DNA of 64,000 bases from Akkermansia sp. (GTDB lineage: Bacteria; Verrucomicrobiota; Verrucomicrobiia; Verrucomicrobiales; Akkermansiaceae), in NCBI GenBank assembly GCA_030523775.1, contig JAUNHW010000004.1:75714-139713 (forward strand), written 5' to 3'. Below the pieces are notes generated by a model. The model was not told where the DNA came from, searched no databases, and saw only the letters and a program-made list of their open reading frames with translations. A program made the translations under genes and the position numbers. Below, one piece after another: positions 43,779 to 52,670 of this stretch (the first letter of the stretch is position 1; every line of letters begins with the position of its first letter).

Positions 43779-45416
43779 ATGAGCGCGTTCCCCCCGCAGG
43801 GCAAGTACATTATCGGCAACGAAGCCTGCGAGCGCTTCAGCTTCTACGGCATGCGCAGCATCCTCACGCTGTACATGACCAGCATGCTGGCCATGACCCA
43901 GCAGGAGGCCGTGGAGGTGGGGCACCTGTTCCTGGCCATCATCTACATCCTGCCGCTGCTCGGCGCGTGGATAGCGGACCGCTTCCTGGGGCGCTACCGC
44001 ACCATCCTGTACATCTCCGTGGTGTACTGCATGGGCAACTTCATCCTGGCGTGCTCGGACTTTGCGGACAGCATCGACACGCGGCGCATCATCCTCTTCA
44101 TCGGCCTGTTCACCATAGCGGTGGGCACGGGCGGCATCAAACCCTGCGTCTCCGCCTTCATCGGCGACCAGGTGCAGGACCAGACGGATTCCAAAATCAT
44201 GGCGCGCGTGTACGCGGCGTTCTACTGGTCCATCAACCTGGGCTCGTTCTTTGCCTTCCTGGTGATACCGTGGATCAGGCAGAGCATGGGGTACAGCTGG
44301 GCGTTTGCGGTACCCGGCGTGTTCATGGCCATAGCCACGTTCCTGCTGTGGTGCGGGCGCAAGACGTACCACCACCGCCAGCCCACGCAGCCGCACTTCC
44401 TGCCCTGCCTGTTCACGCGTGTGTTCAAGGGAGCCAAGGCGGCATGCGAGAAGTTCGGAGCCGCCGTGGTGCAAGAAACCTCCCGCTCGGTGCTGGGCAT
44501 TCTTTCGTTCATTGTGCTGGCACCCGTGCTGGTGCTGCTGGCATACTGGGCCAGGGAGGGCGCCACGCAGCTGGGCATGCTCTGCGGGCTTAGCGAGACC
44601 GTTGCCGCGCTCTGCGGCCTGGCGGCCATCATCCTGTACATCATCGCCATTGTGGTGGCGGGGCTGCGCCTGGCGGCCGCCACGGGTGCGCGCGGCTTCA
44701 TCGGCGTGTCCGGCAGCCTGCTCTTCAACCCCGCGGAAACCACCGCCGCCCGCTACACGGAGGAGGAAATCCACGGTGCGCGCAACATGGTGCGCGTGCT
44801 CATCGTATTCCTCATGATTATCCCCTTCTGGAGCCTGTACGACCAGACCACCACCAGCTGGGTGCTGCAGGGCGACAAGATGCAGGCGCTGCAGTTCTCG
44901 ATGTTCGGGCAGGATTTCAAGTTCGGCGCGGAGGAGATGCAGAGCTTCAACCCGCTGCTCATCATGATCATGGTGCCGCTGGTCACGCTGTTCGTCTACC
45001 CGTACATCGGGCGGTGGAGCCAACCGCTGCGCCGCATGGGCTGCGGCATCGTGCTGGCAGGCATCGGCTACGGCGTGGTGGCGTGGATTCAAACCCGCCT
45101 CGATGCCGGCGAGAACCTTTCCATCCTCTGGCAGTGCCTGCCCTACCTCATCATCACCATCTCTGAAATCCTCGTCAGCACCACCGGCCTGGAATACGCC
45201 TACACCGCCGCCGGAAAGAACATGAAGAGCATCGTGCTGAGTTTCTTCTACCTCACCAGCACCATCGGCAACTGCCTCATTGTCTACTTCACCTCCATGG
45301 TGGACGACCCCGCCTCCGTACACACCTTCCTGCTGTACGGCGCCCTGGCCGTCTGCATCGGCATTGTCTTCATGTGCGTCACCTTCCGCGAGAAATTCAA
45401 GGCGGAGGCGGAGTGA
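43779..45416 (+). CDS. POT-family proton-coupled oligopeptide transporter
   Basis: 545-aa MFS/POT carrier with about 13-14 helices. POT signatures: ACERFSFYGMRSILTLYM (ExxERFxYYG), GAWIADRFLGRYRTI, and GTGGIKPCVSAFIGDQ with AAFYWSINLGSFFAF, plus the late EILVSTTGLEYAYT.APKNMKS-like region. Imports di- and tripeptides by proton symport. It would fit with the secreted proteases of this genome. Probably co-transcribed with the upstream chaperone gene. Confidence 0.9.
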   Translation: MSAFPPQGKYIIGNEACERFSFYGMRSILTLYMTSMLAMTQQEAVEVGHLFLAIIYILPLLGAWIADRFLGRYRTILYISVVYCMGNFILACSDFADSIDTRRIILFIGLFTIAVGTGGIKPCVSAFIGDQVQDQTDSKIMARVYAAFYWSINLGSFFAFLVIPWIRQSMGYSWAFAVPGVFMAIATFLLWCGRKTYHHRQPTQPHFLPCLFTRVFKGAKAACEKFGAAVVQETSRSVLGILSFIVLAPVLVLLAYWAREGATQLGMLCGLSETVAALCGLAAIILYIIAIVVAGLRLAAATGARGFIGVSGSLLFNPAETTAARYTEEEIHGARNMVRVLIVFLMIIPFWSLYDQTTTSWVLQGDKMQALQFSMFGQDFKFGAEEMQSFNPLLIMIMVPLVTLFVYPYIGRWSQPLRRMGCGIVLAGIGYGVVAWIQTRLDAGENLSILWQCLPYLIITISEILVSTTGLEYAYTAAGKNMKSIVLSFFYLTSTIGNCLIVYFTSMVDDPASVHTFLLYGALAVCIGIVFMCVTFREKFKAEAE

Positions 45417-45448
45417 TCGCCTCGCGCGGACCCTATGAATTGACAGAA

Positions 45449-45740
45449 ACGACGCCCGCCCGTCTTCGCCAAAGGCTTCGCCGTGGCCTTCGGGAGATAT
45501 TTGGGCGGGAGACGTCATCCACCCCGCGGTGCGGGGTTCGGTACAGAATTGTTTGGATGGTGGACATTCCCAACCCTCACGGGATTGGGCTAAATTTGTA
45601 TCGCCATCAAGATGGCTCAAAGTTAGCGCGCGCTCCGCGCGCGAGGTGCACGCGAGCGCGGGTATGCAACCGATGCTCAAATCGTGCGCGTTTTTCTGTT
45701 GCCTCTCCGTTGTCGCGTGAGCGTTTGGTTGACCCGCACC
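45449..45740. repeat. Gene-free hairpin-rich stretch
   Basis: No gene seen. It contains a large imperfect stem-loop (45449-45511, outer arms CCGCCC/GGGCGG), CCCCGCGGTGCGGGG, and CAAAGTTAGCGCGCGC followed by its GC-palindrome near 45619. The last element and the CCGTCTTCGCCAAAGGC core are diverged relatives of the repeats at 52401-52520 and 56742-56837. Confidence 0.6.
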
Positions 45741-45759
45741 GAAGGTGCGCTATATTACG

Positions 45760-45927
45760 GTGGGCAAATGGACCGCTGATTGTTGCGAGGTCTTGCTGGA
45801 ACACGGAGCCGATGTCAATGCCAAGGATGATGACGGCGAGACGGCCCTGGATCTTGCAACCGGGAATGGGGATTCTGCCTGCTGCAGGGTGTTGCTCTCA
45901 CACGGCGCATGCGCCAAGGCACCCTAG
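45760..45927 (+). pseudogene. Ankyrin-repeat fragment
   Basis: An open frame of ~55 codons reads [19 protein letters not shown] and [19 protein letters not shown], about one and a half ankyrin repeats, then stops. A promoter-like TTGACC (45729), 16 bp, TATATT (45751) precedes it, but the only in-frame start (GTG 45760) is too close to that -10. I read it as the remnant of a larger ankyrin protein at the edge of the array. A short functional peptide cannot be excluded. Confidence 0.5.
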
Positions 45928-45998
45928 ACATCATCTTCCGTTTGCCGTGGGCTGTTTTTGGTGTTGACTCGGTTCGTGTACGGTGGTAGATTGCGCTC

Positions 45999-46067
45999 AT
46001 CGGGGCGACTCGCTGCATTGGATAACGCCAAAGTTAGTGGCTATTGCGGCGGGTTGCCCCTTCTTTT
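45999..46067 (+). ncRNA. Array unit 1 small RNA
   Basis: Promoter TTGACT 45964-45969, 17 bp, TAGATT 45987-45992. The predicted RNA closes with GGGGCGAC (46002-46009) against GTTGCCCC (46053-46060), one G-U pair, encloses the hairpin GCCA/TGGC (46027-46041) and ends in TTCTTTT. Length ~69 nt. No homologous family known to me. Confidence 0.55.
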
Positions 46068-46113
46068 GAAGATTGGGGCTTGCGAAATGGTTGGGGTGTG
46101 GTATGGTGGTGGC

Positions 46114-46326
46114 GTGAAGAAGGGAGGCAAGAGGAAGCTGCATGTGCGACCCGCAGAGTTTGCGGTGGCGGCGCGGAAGCACGGAACGCATGGCTGGCGG
46201 CTAGGAGAAAGGCTCAGCGTTGCCTTGCATGCCCCCTGGGATGCTAGCCATCCCGCCGGGGCGGCACATCACGCGCCGAAACCGGAAGAGTTGAAGGCAC
46301 GAAACCAGATACAGGCTTATCCGTGA
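46114..46326 (+). CDS. Leaderless small basic protein A (70 aa)
   Basis: GTG start six bases after TATGGT (46102-46107), itself 16 bp from TTGCGA (46080-46085): a leaderless arrangement. The protein begins MKKGGKRKLHVRPAEFAVAA, strongly basic, then RKHGTHGWRLGERL and a Pro/His/Ala-rich tail to QAYP. The first 21 codons and all upstream DNA are identical to the second copy at 46860, while the C-terminal parts differ. Family unknown; an RNA-binding role would suit the basic N-terminus but is only a guess. Confidence 0.4.
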   Translation: MKKGGKRKLHVRPAEFAVAARKHGTHGWRLGERLSVALHAPWDASHPAGAAHHAPKPEELKARNQIQAYP

Positions 46327-46424
46327 CGCGGATGGTGATGCGTCCACCGTCGTGTGGGAGCGTGATTGCCGGTCGAAGCTGTTTTTGCTGTTGACTTGGT
46401 GGTGGGGTGTGGTAGATTGGCCTT

Positions 46425-46560
46425 CGGATGGGCGCTGTCTATCGTCAGCTTAGCTTGACTGAGTAAGGCGAGGCAGCGTCCGTTTATGTTATAGGGGTGA
46501 TTCCGAATTCATAGGAGAGGACGTCTTTGCTGCCTGTTTCTTGGACAAGGCTCGTGATTT
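46425..46560 (+). ncRNA. Array unit 2 small RNA
   Basis: Promoter TTGACT 46391-46396, 16 bp, TAGATT 46413-46418. Stem GGGCGCTGTCT (46430-46440) with AGGCAGCGTCC (46471-46481), two G-U pairs, encloses a second small stem. The 3' end is uncertain; TGATTTTTCCC near 46556 may end it. A near-identical unit lies at 47365. Confidence 0.45.
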
Positions 46561-46609
46561 TTCCCGATTTGCTGTTGACTTGGTGGTGGGATGGTGGTAA
46601 TAGAAGCTG

Positions 46610-46680
46610 AGAAAGGGATGTTGAAGCCACCATCGCCAAGGTTCGACCGGCGAACTCACAGCGCTTCAGCGTCCCTTTTC
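46610..46680 (+). ncRNA. Array unit 3 small RNA
   Basis: Promoter TTGACT 46575-46580, 17 bp, TAATAG 46598-46603. The RNA ends pair over 15 bp (46612-46626 with 46664-46678, two G-U pairs). Inside is CGCC..GGTTCGACCGGCG, and TTTT follows. About 70 nt; the clearest example of the closed-stem architecture. Confidence 0.6.
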
Positions 46681-46720
46681 GTATATAGGAAGTATGCTCT
46701 GAATTTATTGTCTCTCATTT

Positions 46721-46921
46721 CGTGTACGGTGGTAGATTGCGCTCATCGGGGCGACTCGCTGCATTGGATAACGCCAAAGTTAGTGGCTATTGCGGCGGGT
46801 TGCCCCTTCTTTTGAAGATTGGGGCTTGCGAAATGGTTGGGGTGTGGTATGGTGGTGGCGTGAAGAAGGGAGGCAAGAGGAAGCTGCATGTGCGACCCGC
46901 AGAGTTTGCGGTGGCGGCGCG
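46721..46921 (+). repeat. Exact 201-bp duplicate with lost -35
   Basis: Identical to 45975-46175: -10 TAGATT (46733-46738), the unit-1 RNA (46745-46813) and the start of a small ORF. The junction at 46721 replaces TTGACT by GTCTCT, so this RNA copy probably lacks an active promoter; the internal TTGCGA/TATGGT promoter of the small ORF is intact. Confidence 0.85.
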
Positions 46922-47075
46922 TATGCACGCTTTGGACTGGTGGAAGGAGCAGCGGCGCTGTGATTTGCGGAGCGCTTTGTTTGATTCCGCGCGGCAGATG
47001 CCCGCGCACCAGCCGAAGCTGCCGCCGGAGATGAAACGCCGCAACGATCCGCATACCTGCCGGTATTCCTGGTGA
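46860..47075 (+). CDS. Leaderless small basic protein B (71 aa)
   Basis: GTG start six bases after TATGGT (46848-46853). Same first 21 residues as the 46114 protein (MKKGGKRKLHVRPAEFAVAA...), then a different C-terminus with MHALDWWKEQRRCDLRS and PKLPPEMKRRNDPHTC. This version looks more protein-like than copy A, with a Trp/Arg-rich helix and a C-terminal Cys. It may be the intact member and copy A a truncated or recombined one. No family recognised. Confidence 0.45.
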   Translation: MKKGGKRKLHVRPAEFAVAARMHALDWWKEQRRCDLRSALFDSARQMPAHQPKLPPEMKRRNDPHTCRYSW

Positions 47076-47189
47076 ATGGCTAGTTATGCACGCGGATGGT
47101 GATGCGTCCGCCGTCGTGTGGGAGCGTGATTGCCGGTCGAAGCTGTTTTTGCTGTTGACTTGGTGGTGGGGAGGTGGTAGGTTGTTCAT

Positions 47190-47255
47190 GCAACAGGCCA
47201 CCTATTGCCGGGCGCCCCGCTCTTTGAGCGCGGTCCGGAGGGTGGCCACTTTTTT
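47190..47255 (+). ncRNA. Array unit 4 small RNA
   Basis: Promoter TTGACT 47155-47160, 17 bp, TAGGTT 47178-47183. Closing stem GGCCACC (47196-47202) with GGTGGCC (47241-47247), inner hairpin CCGCTC-TTT-GAGCGCGG, then TTTTTT at 47250-47255. About 66 nt. Confidence 0.6.
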
Positions 47256-47364
47256 ACCCTGGTTTCTTGCAGCACAGGTAATGGATGATGGGTTCCATGC
47301 TTTTTTTCCATGCCTTTTTCGCTTTTGCTGTTGACTTGGTGGTGGGGTGTGGTAGATTGGCCTT

Positions 47365-47500
47365 CGGATGGGCGCTGTCTATCGTCAGCTTAGCTTGACT
47401 GAGTAAGGCGAGGCAGCGTCCGTTCATGTTATAGGGGTGATTCCGAATTCTAGGAGAGGATGTCTTTGCTGCCTTTTTTCTTGGGCATGGCTCGTGATTT
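47365..47500 (+). ncRNA. Array unit 5 small RNA (copy of unit 2)
   Basis: Promoter TTGACT 47331-47336, 16 bp, TAGATT 47353-47358. Sequence follows unit 2 with a handful of substitutions and one single-base indel, all outside the 11-bp stem. 3' end uncertain. Confidence 0.45.
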
Positions 47501-47548
47501 TTCCCGATTTGCTGTTGACTTGGCGGTGTGGTGTGGTAGCATTTCCTT

Positions 47549-47647
47549 GGTCTCCGTTTCTGTTCCTGCGGGGCATCGCTCAAGGGGGCAGATAGGGGGG
47601 AGGTGCGGGATGTCCACCGTATGCTCCTGGTATTAACCTTCCTTTTT
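47549..47647 (+). ncRNA. Array unit 6 small RNA
   Basis: Promoter TTGACT 47515-47520, 16 bp, TAGCAT 47537-47542. Contains GGTG-CGGGATGTC-CACC and ends CCTTTTT. No convincing closing stem was found in this unit. Confidence 0.4.
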
Positions 47648-47691
47648 GTCTTGCTGTTGACTCGGTAGTGAGGTTGTGGTATGCTCGCGCT

Positions 47692-47772
47692 TGTCGGCGT
47701 TCTGGCGATTCGTTCGCCTTTCCCGCAAGGGAAGTTTAACCCGATAGGCGCTTCTACGGAGGCGCCTTTTTT
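47692..47772 (+). ncRNA. Array unit 7 small RNA
   Basis: Promoter TTGACT 47657-47662, 17 bp, TATGCT 47680-47685. It contains hairpins GGCGA-TTCGT-TCGCC and CCC-GCAA-GGG, and a terminator AGGCGC/GCGCCT (47746-47767) with TTTTTT. An 11-bp DNA inverted repeat (47687-47697/47741-47751) begins before the likely start site. Confidence 0.55.
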
Positions 47773-47807
47773 ATTCCAACCCCATTTTGCTGGGGTTGAG
47801 GGTATGG
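47773..47807 (-). repeat. 35-bp copy of the glcD 3' end
   Basis: Matches 48276-48310, the last codons of the FAD oxidase gene, with two substitutions. It includes the CAACCCC/GGGGTTG stem. It flanks units 8 and 9 on their left as the true gene end does on the right. Confidence 0.75.
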
Positions 47808-47905
47808 CGGGGGCTAGGCCAATGGCTCTGGAGGTGCTTACGCGGCGGCTCTGACTATTTTGATTTTGGAGTTGACTTGGCGTTCTGGTGTGGTAGATTG
47901 AAGTT

Positions 47906-48015
47906 CCTGACGGCACCTTGCGTTGGCGGAACCGAAAAGCCATAGCGAGTAAATTGGGCACGAACGCCGTGTTACCCGTCATGACACCCCCGTTCCTGAC
48001 GGGGGCTTCTTTTTT
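47906..48015 (+). ncRNA. Array unit 8 small RNA
   Basis: Promoter TTGACT 47872-47877, 16 bp, TAGATT 47894-47899. TGACGG near the 5' end can pair with CCGTCA near 47976. A strong terminator follows: CCCCCGT-TCCTG-ACGGGGG (47987-48005) with CTTCTTTTTT. Confidence 0.6.
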
Positions 48016-48062
48016 GGGGCTTTTGGTGTTGACTTGGTCGCTGGATGTGGTATGTTGAGCTT

Positions 48063-48128
48063 CAGGAACGCCCGGCGCCATATAGGGGACTTAGTTTGCC
48101 CCAGTGCTGCTGGGCGTTCCTGTCTTTT
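48063..48128 (+). ncRNA. Array unit 9 small RNA
   Basis: Promoter TTGACT 48029-48034, 16 bp, TATGTT 48051-48056. CAGGAACGCCC (48063-48073) pairs perfectly with GGGCGTTCCTG (48112-48122), enclosing GGGG/CCCC (near 48085-48102), then TCTTTT. About 66 nt; the whole RNA is one closed structure. Confidence 0.62.
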
Positions 48129-48273
48129 GCAGGTAGAAGCAATGCAGGTGCGGCTCCTTTCGTTCCTTGAACATGCACACGGTGATGCGGGCTTCGATGG
48201 GCAGACCCTTCTCGTTGTCCACAGGTGCGGTGAAGGCCCAAAGCCTTTCCTGTTTGCCGCGGCAATGCGGCGC
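48091..48273 (-). pseudogene. Protein-like frame after the glcD stop
   Basis: Directly downstream of the glcD TGA, in the same frame, about 60 sense codons read RLWAFTAPVDNEKGLPIEA and VCMFKERKEPHLHCFYLQK before TAA at 48091, inside RNA unit 9. No ATG start is available; GTG at VDNEK is the only candidate. It looks like the tail of a real protein whose start was lost, or a readthrough extension. Identity unknown. Confidence 0.35.
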
Positions 48274-49656
<1,383 letters not shown>

Positions 49657-49666
49657 GGGAAGAGAA

Positions 49667-50458
49667 TCAATCCTTGCCTGTACCCCAGCGGCGGTGCAGC
49701 CAGTGCTCCGCGGGGGAGAAGATAATCTTGTCCGCCAGCAGGCCGATGGCGATGATGATGAACATGATGCCGATGACCTGGTACATGCGCTGCAGCTCAC
49801 GCCCGTAGTGCAGGTACTGGCCGATGCCGAAGCCGGAGACCACGGAGACGTAGATTTCCGCGGCCATGAGCGAGCGCCACGCGAAGGCCCAGCCCTGCTT
49901 CATGCCGCTCACCACGAAGGGCGCGGAGGCCGGCAGGGTGACGTGCACCAGCGTGTACAGCTTGCCCGCGCCCATGGTGCGGGCGGCGCGCGCGTAGATG
50001 GGCGGCACGTTCTTCATGCCGTTCTCCGTGGAGAGCAGCACGCTCCACAGCGTGCCCATAATCACCACGAACAGCAGCGCCGCCTCCGTCTGCCCGAACC
50101 AGATGCACGCCAGCGGCACCCAGCACACGCTCGGCAGCGCCTGCAAGCCCAGCGCCAGCATGCCCAGCGTGTCGTTCACGCACTTGAAGCGCGCGGCCAG
50201 CATGCCCAGCGGCACGCCCAGCGCCAGGCCGATGACGTACCCGATGAGCAGGCGCCGCAGCGTGATGACCATGGAGAGCGGTATCTTGCCGTTGGCCATG
50301 TTTTCCCACAGGTAGCGGCCCACGGTGCTGGGCGGCGGCAGCACGAAGGGTGACCACAGGCTCTCCTCTAGCCCGATGCACGCCAAATCCCCCGTGAGCG
50401 CGGCCCACACGAGGATGAGGAAGGCGAAGAACGAGACGATGATGGTGAAGCGTTTCAT
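49667..50458 (-). CDS. ABC importer permease (SsuC/TauC type)
   Basis: 263 aa with about six helices. The ABC permease EAA-loop lies around ARAARTMGAGKLYTLVHVTLP. Closest pattern is the BPD family for sulfonates, taurine, nitrate or bicarbonate, with the start FTIIVSFFAFLILVWAALTG. It pairs with the ATPase at 50469 and the lipoprotein at 51278. Confidence 0.88.
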   Translation of the reverse strand: MKRFTIIVSFFAFLILVWAALTGDLACIGLEESLWSPFVLPPPSTVGRYLWENMANGKIPLSMVITLRRLLIGYVIGLALGVPLGMLAARFKCVNDTLGMLALGLQALPSVCWVPLACIWFGQTEAALLFVVIMGTLWSVLLSTENGMKNVPPIYARAARTMGAGKLYTLVHVTLPASAPFVVSGMKQGWAFAWRSLMAAEIYVSVVSGFGIGQYLHYGRELQRMYQVIGIMFIIIAIGLLADKIIFSPAEHWLHRRWGTGKD

Positions 50459-50468
50459 GGCGGGCGGT

Positions 50469-51281
50469 TCAATCGGTTTCCTCTGCGGCGTACCCCTTGA
50501 GCGCGGAGGTGATTTCGCGCGAGAGGTCCGCGAGGTCGTGGTTGTTGATGTTGCGCGGGCGCGGCAGGTCCACGGCGAATTCCTCGCGCACGCGGCCGGG
50601 GTGCGGCGAGAACAGGATGACGCGTGTGCCCAGGCACACGGCCTCGCGCACGTTGTGGGTGACGAAGATGATGGTCTTGCGGCGCTTCTGCCAAATCTCC
50701 TGGATATCGCCGTAGAGCTGCTCGCGGGTCATGGCGTCCAGCGCGGAGAACGGCTCGTCCATCAGCAGGATTTTCGGGTTGGGCGCGAGGGAGCGCGCGA
50801 GCGCCACGCGCTGCCGCATGCCGCCGGAAAGCTCGTGGATGTTGGCGTGGGCGAAATTGTCCATCTTCACCAGGTACAGGTAGTACTTGGCCACCTCCAG
50901 GCGCTCCTTGTCGTTCAGGTTGGGCTTCTGCTTGAGCCCGAACATCACATTGCCGATGACATCCAGCCACGGGAAGAGCGCGTGCTCCTGGAACATCATC
51001 ATGCGGTCGCGCCCCGGCCCGGCAATCGGCGCGCCGTCGATGAGCGCGGCCCCCTTGTCCGGCTCCTCCAGCCCGGCGATGATGTTCAGCAGGGTGGACT
51101 TGCCGCAGCCGCTGGGCCCCACGAAGCACACGAACTCGCCCTCGTTGATGTCCAGCGACACGTCCTCCAGCGCAGCGACGGTGCCGCCCTGGGCGTTGTC
51201 GAAATACTTGCAGACGTGCTCCACGCTGAGCTTGGCGGTGGGGTACGCATGGATTTCCTGGTTGATGTTCTCCTGTGTCAT
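50469..51281 (-). CDS. ABC importer ATPase (SsuB/TauB type)
   Basis: 270 aa from ATG 51281, which overlaps the upstream lipoprotein stop (ATGA). Walker A GPSGCGKST, signature LSGGMRQRVALARSL, Walker B ILLMDEPFSALD, and TIIFVTHNVREAVCLG: the classical nitrate/sulfonate/taurine ATPase. It lies 10 bp before the permease gene. Confidence 0.92.
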   Translation of the reverse strand: MTQENINQEIHAYPTAKLSVEHVCKYFDNAQGGTVAALEDVSLDINEGEFVCFVGPSGCGKSTLLNIIAGLEEPDKGAALIDGAPIAGPGRDRMMMFQEHALFPWLDVIGNVMFGLKQKPNLNDKERLEVAKYYLYLVKMDNFAHANIHELSGGMRQRVALARSLAPNPKILLMDEPFSALDAMTREQLYGDIQEIWQKRRKTIIFVTHNVREAVCLGTRVILFSPHPGRVREEFAVDLPRPRNINNHDLADLSREITSALKGYAAEETD

Positions 51282-52285
51282 GGGCGGGTGTCCTCCTTTT
51301 CCTCCTGCGGTTGGTAAATCAGGTCCTGGATGTCCGGCACGTGGTCCAGCAGGTCGCATGCCTGGGCATCCTTCACAAACTGGCGCAGCCCCGGCAGGTC
51401 GATGTCGTCCGTGAGCTTCAGGCGCCCCCAGGCGGAAGCCACCAGCTGCGGCTCCATGGGGGCCTGGGTGAGCTCGGTGAGCTCCTCCACCACGCGTTGC
51501 TGCGCCTCCTGCGGGTGCTCCTGTATCCACTGCGTGAGCTCACGCTGCGCGCGGATGATGGCCGCGGCCTCTTGCGGGTGCGCCTTCAGCCAGCCCGTGC
51601 GCGCCGCCAGCACCGTGGTCACCACGTCCGGCTCCTGCACCAGCAGCGCGGCGCCCGCATCCCGCTCCAGGCGGGACACCCACGGCTCCACGGTCCAGCA
51701 GGCGTCAATGTCGCCCTGCTTCATGAGCTGCAGCTGCATGGCGTTGGGCGTGGGGGACACGCGGCAGTCGCCCGCGCCCTCCAGCGTGGTTTTGAGACCG
51801 TTTTTTGCGAGCCAGGCGCGGCAGGAGACGTCCTGCGTGTTGCCGAGCTGCGGGGTGGCGATGTTGCGCCCCTTGAAATCCGCGGGCTGGGAGATGCCCT
51901 TGCCGGGGGCCACCAGCAGGGCGGAGCCGCCGTTCACCGCGCCGCAGAGCAGGCGCAGCGCGCGGCCGTTGGAAACCGCGTAGGCGTTGATGGCGGGGCT
52001 GGGGCCCACATAGGTCAAATCCGCGGTCTTGCCGAACAGGGCCTCCATGGCCGTGGGCCCGGCGTTGTACGTGTACCATTCGAAGGTATATCCCGGCAGG
52101 TAGCGCTCGAACCAGCCCTCCCCGTGGCGGCTCATGTTGCGTGCCACCAGCGCCTGCACATGCGTCACGTTCGGGAAGCAGCCCATGCGCACCACGCGGC
52201 TTTCCGTGTCCTCGCGGCTGCACGCCGTGGCCAGCAGCGCCACCGCTGCCAATACCATCACCAGGGCTGTCCATTGCCATCTCAC
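51278..52285 (-). CDS. ABC importer substrate-binding lipoprotein (SsuA/TauA type)
   Basis: 335 aa from GTG 52285. Lipoprotein signal VLAAVALLATAC gives a lipobox LATAC. The body fits the NMT1/SsuA family: FPNVTHVQALVARNM, TYNAGPTAMEALFGKTADLTYVGPSPAINAY, then TPQLGNTQDVSCRAWL. The chosen start lies ten bases after TATTCT; the longer frame upstream would run through the promoter and the repeat at 52425. Ligand unknown; sulfonates and related small anions are typical. Confidence 0.87.
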   Translation of the reverse strand: MRWQWTALVMVLAAVALLATACSREDTESRVVRMGCFPNVTHVQALVARNMSRHGEGWFERYLPGYTFEWYTYNAGPTAMEALFGKTADLTYVGPSPAINAYAVSNGRALRLLCGAVNGGSALLVAPGKGISQPADFKGRNIATPQLGNTQDVSCRAWLAKNGLKTTLEGAGDCRVSPTPNAMQLQLMKQGDIDACWTVEPWVSRLERDAGAALLVQEPDVVTTVLAARTGWLKAHPQEAAAIIRAQRELTQWIQEHPQEAQQRVVEELTELTQAPMEPQLVASAWGRLKLTDDIDLPGLRQFVKDAQACDLLDHVPDIQDLIYQPQEEKEDTRP

Positions 52286-52294
52286 GGGAAGCCC

Positions 52295-52323
52295 AGAATA
52301 CCAGACCCCACCGCGAAAGGCAA
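52295..52323 (-). promoter_or_regulatory. Promoter of ABC importer operon
   Basis: Minus strand: TTGCCT (52318-52323), 17 bp, TATTCT (52295-52300). GTG 52285 follows after nine bases, so the leader is at most a few nucleotides. Confidence 0.75.
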
Positions 52324-52400
52324 GGTGATATCGCTTCATGCGTACCCAACCCACCGTCATGAAAAGCACCCTGCGATTTGTTCGTTGGGGGCATCGTGAT

Positions 52401-52520
52401 GGTACGCGCGCGGGGCGCGCGCTAACTTTGCAAATAGTACATAGTACATAGCCCGCCTCGGCGAAGCCTTGGCGGAGACGGGTACATAGTAAATCACATG
52501 GCGGGGTGGCAACACGCTCC
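52401..52520. repeat. Dispersed GTACATAGTA hairpin repeat, copy A
   Basis: 52425-52520 (96 bp) matches 56742-56837 with two differences. It has an imperfect GC hairpin (CCCGCCTCGGCG...) flanked by GTACATAGTA motifs, preceded by the GC palindrome CGCGCGGGGCGCGCG. It abuts the tRNA-Ser terminator. Confidence 0.85.
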
Positions 52521-52523
52521 TGC

Positions 52524-52559
52524 AAAAAAAAGCCCCCGGTGCCATGTGGCAGCGGGGGC
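52524..52559 (-). terminator. tRNA-Ser terminator
   Basis: GCCCCCG, a TGCCACATGGCA inner stem, CGGGGGC and eight Ts on the minus strand. Confidence 0.93.
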
Positions 52560-52566
52560 TTTCCTA

Positions 52567-52654
52567 CGGACAGGGAGGGATTCGAACCCTCGGTACGCTT
52601 TTGGCGCACACACGATTTCCAATCGTGCTCATTCGACCTCTCTGACACCTGTCC
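52567..52654 (-). tRNA. tRNA-Ser (GGA)
   Basis: 88 nt class II tRNA: acceptor GGACAGG/CCTGTCC, anticodon loop TTGGAAA (anticodon GGA), long variable arm TGTGCGCCAAAAGCGTACC, T-arm GAGGG-TTCGAAT-CCCTC, discriminator G. Confidence 0.95.
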
Positions 52655-52670
52655 AATGAAGTCGGGGCGG

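Larger units (their letters stand above)
45958..48128 (+). repeat. Tandem array of promoter-led small RNA/peptide units
   Basis: About ten units of 90-260 bp, all on the plus strand, each opening with a related promoter: TTGACT, GT-rich 16-17 bp spacer ending TGTGG or GGTGG, then TA(N3)T. -35 boxes start at 45964, 46391, 46575, 47155, 47331, 47515, 47657, 47872 and 48029. Internal duplications: 45975-46175 equals 46721-46921 (201 bp, offset 746); 46327-46406 recurs at 47091-47170; 46386-~46590 recurs at 47326-~47530 with few differences. Individual RNAs and small ORFs are listed separately. Confidence 0.75.

Noticed and set aside
47254..48081. 275-codon open frame on the minus strand across the RNA array
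   Set aside because: Its amino acids are a translation of the repeated promoter elements in reverse (repeated PHPTTKST-type strings); no start signal and no protein-like composition.
45958..48128. CRISPR-like array
   Set aside because: The repeated ~30-bp element is a promoter with changing bases, unit lengths vary from 90 to 260 bp, and no cas gene is present.
45958..48128. Integron cassette array
   Set aside because: No attC-type GTTRRRY/RYYYAAC core sites at unit borders and no integron integrase next to it; the recombinase at 429 is 45 kb away.
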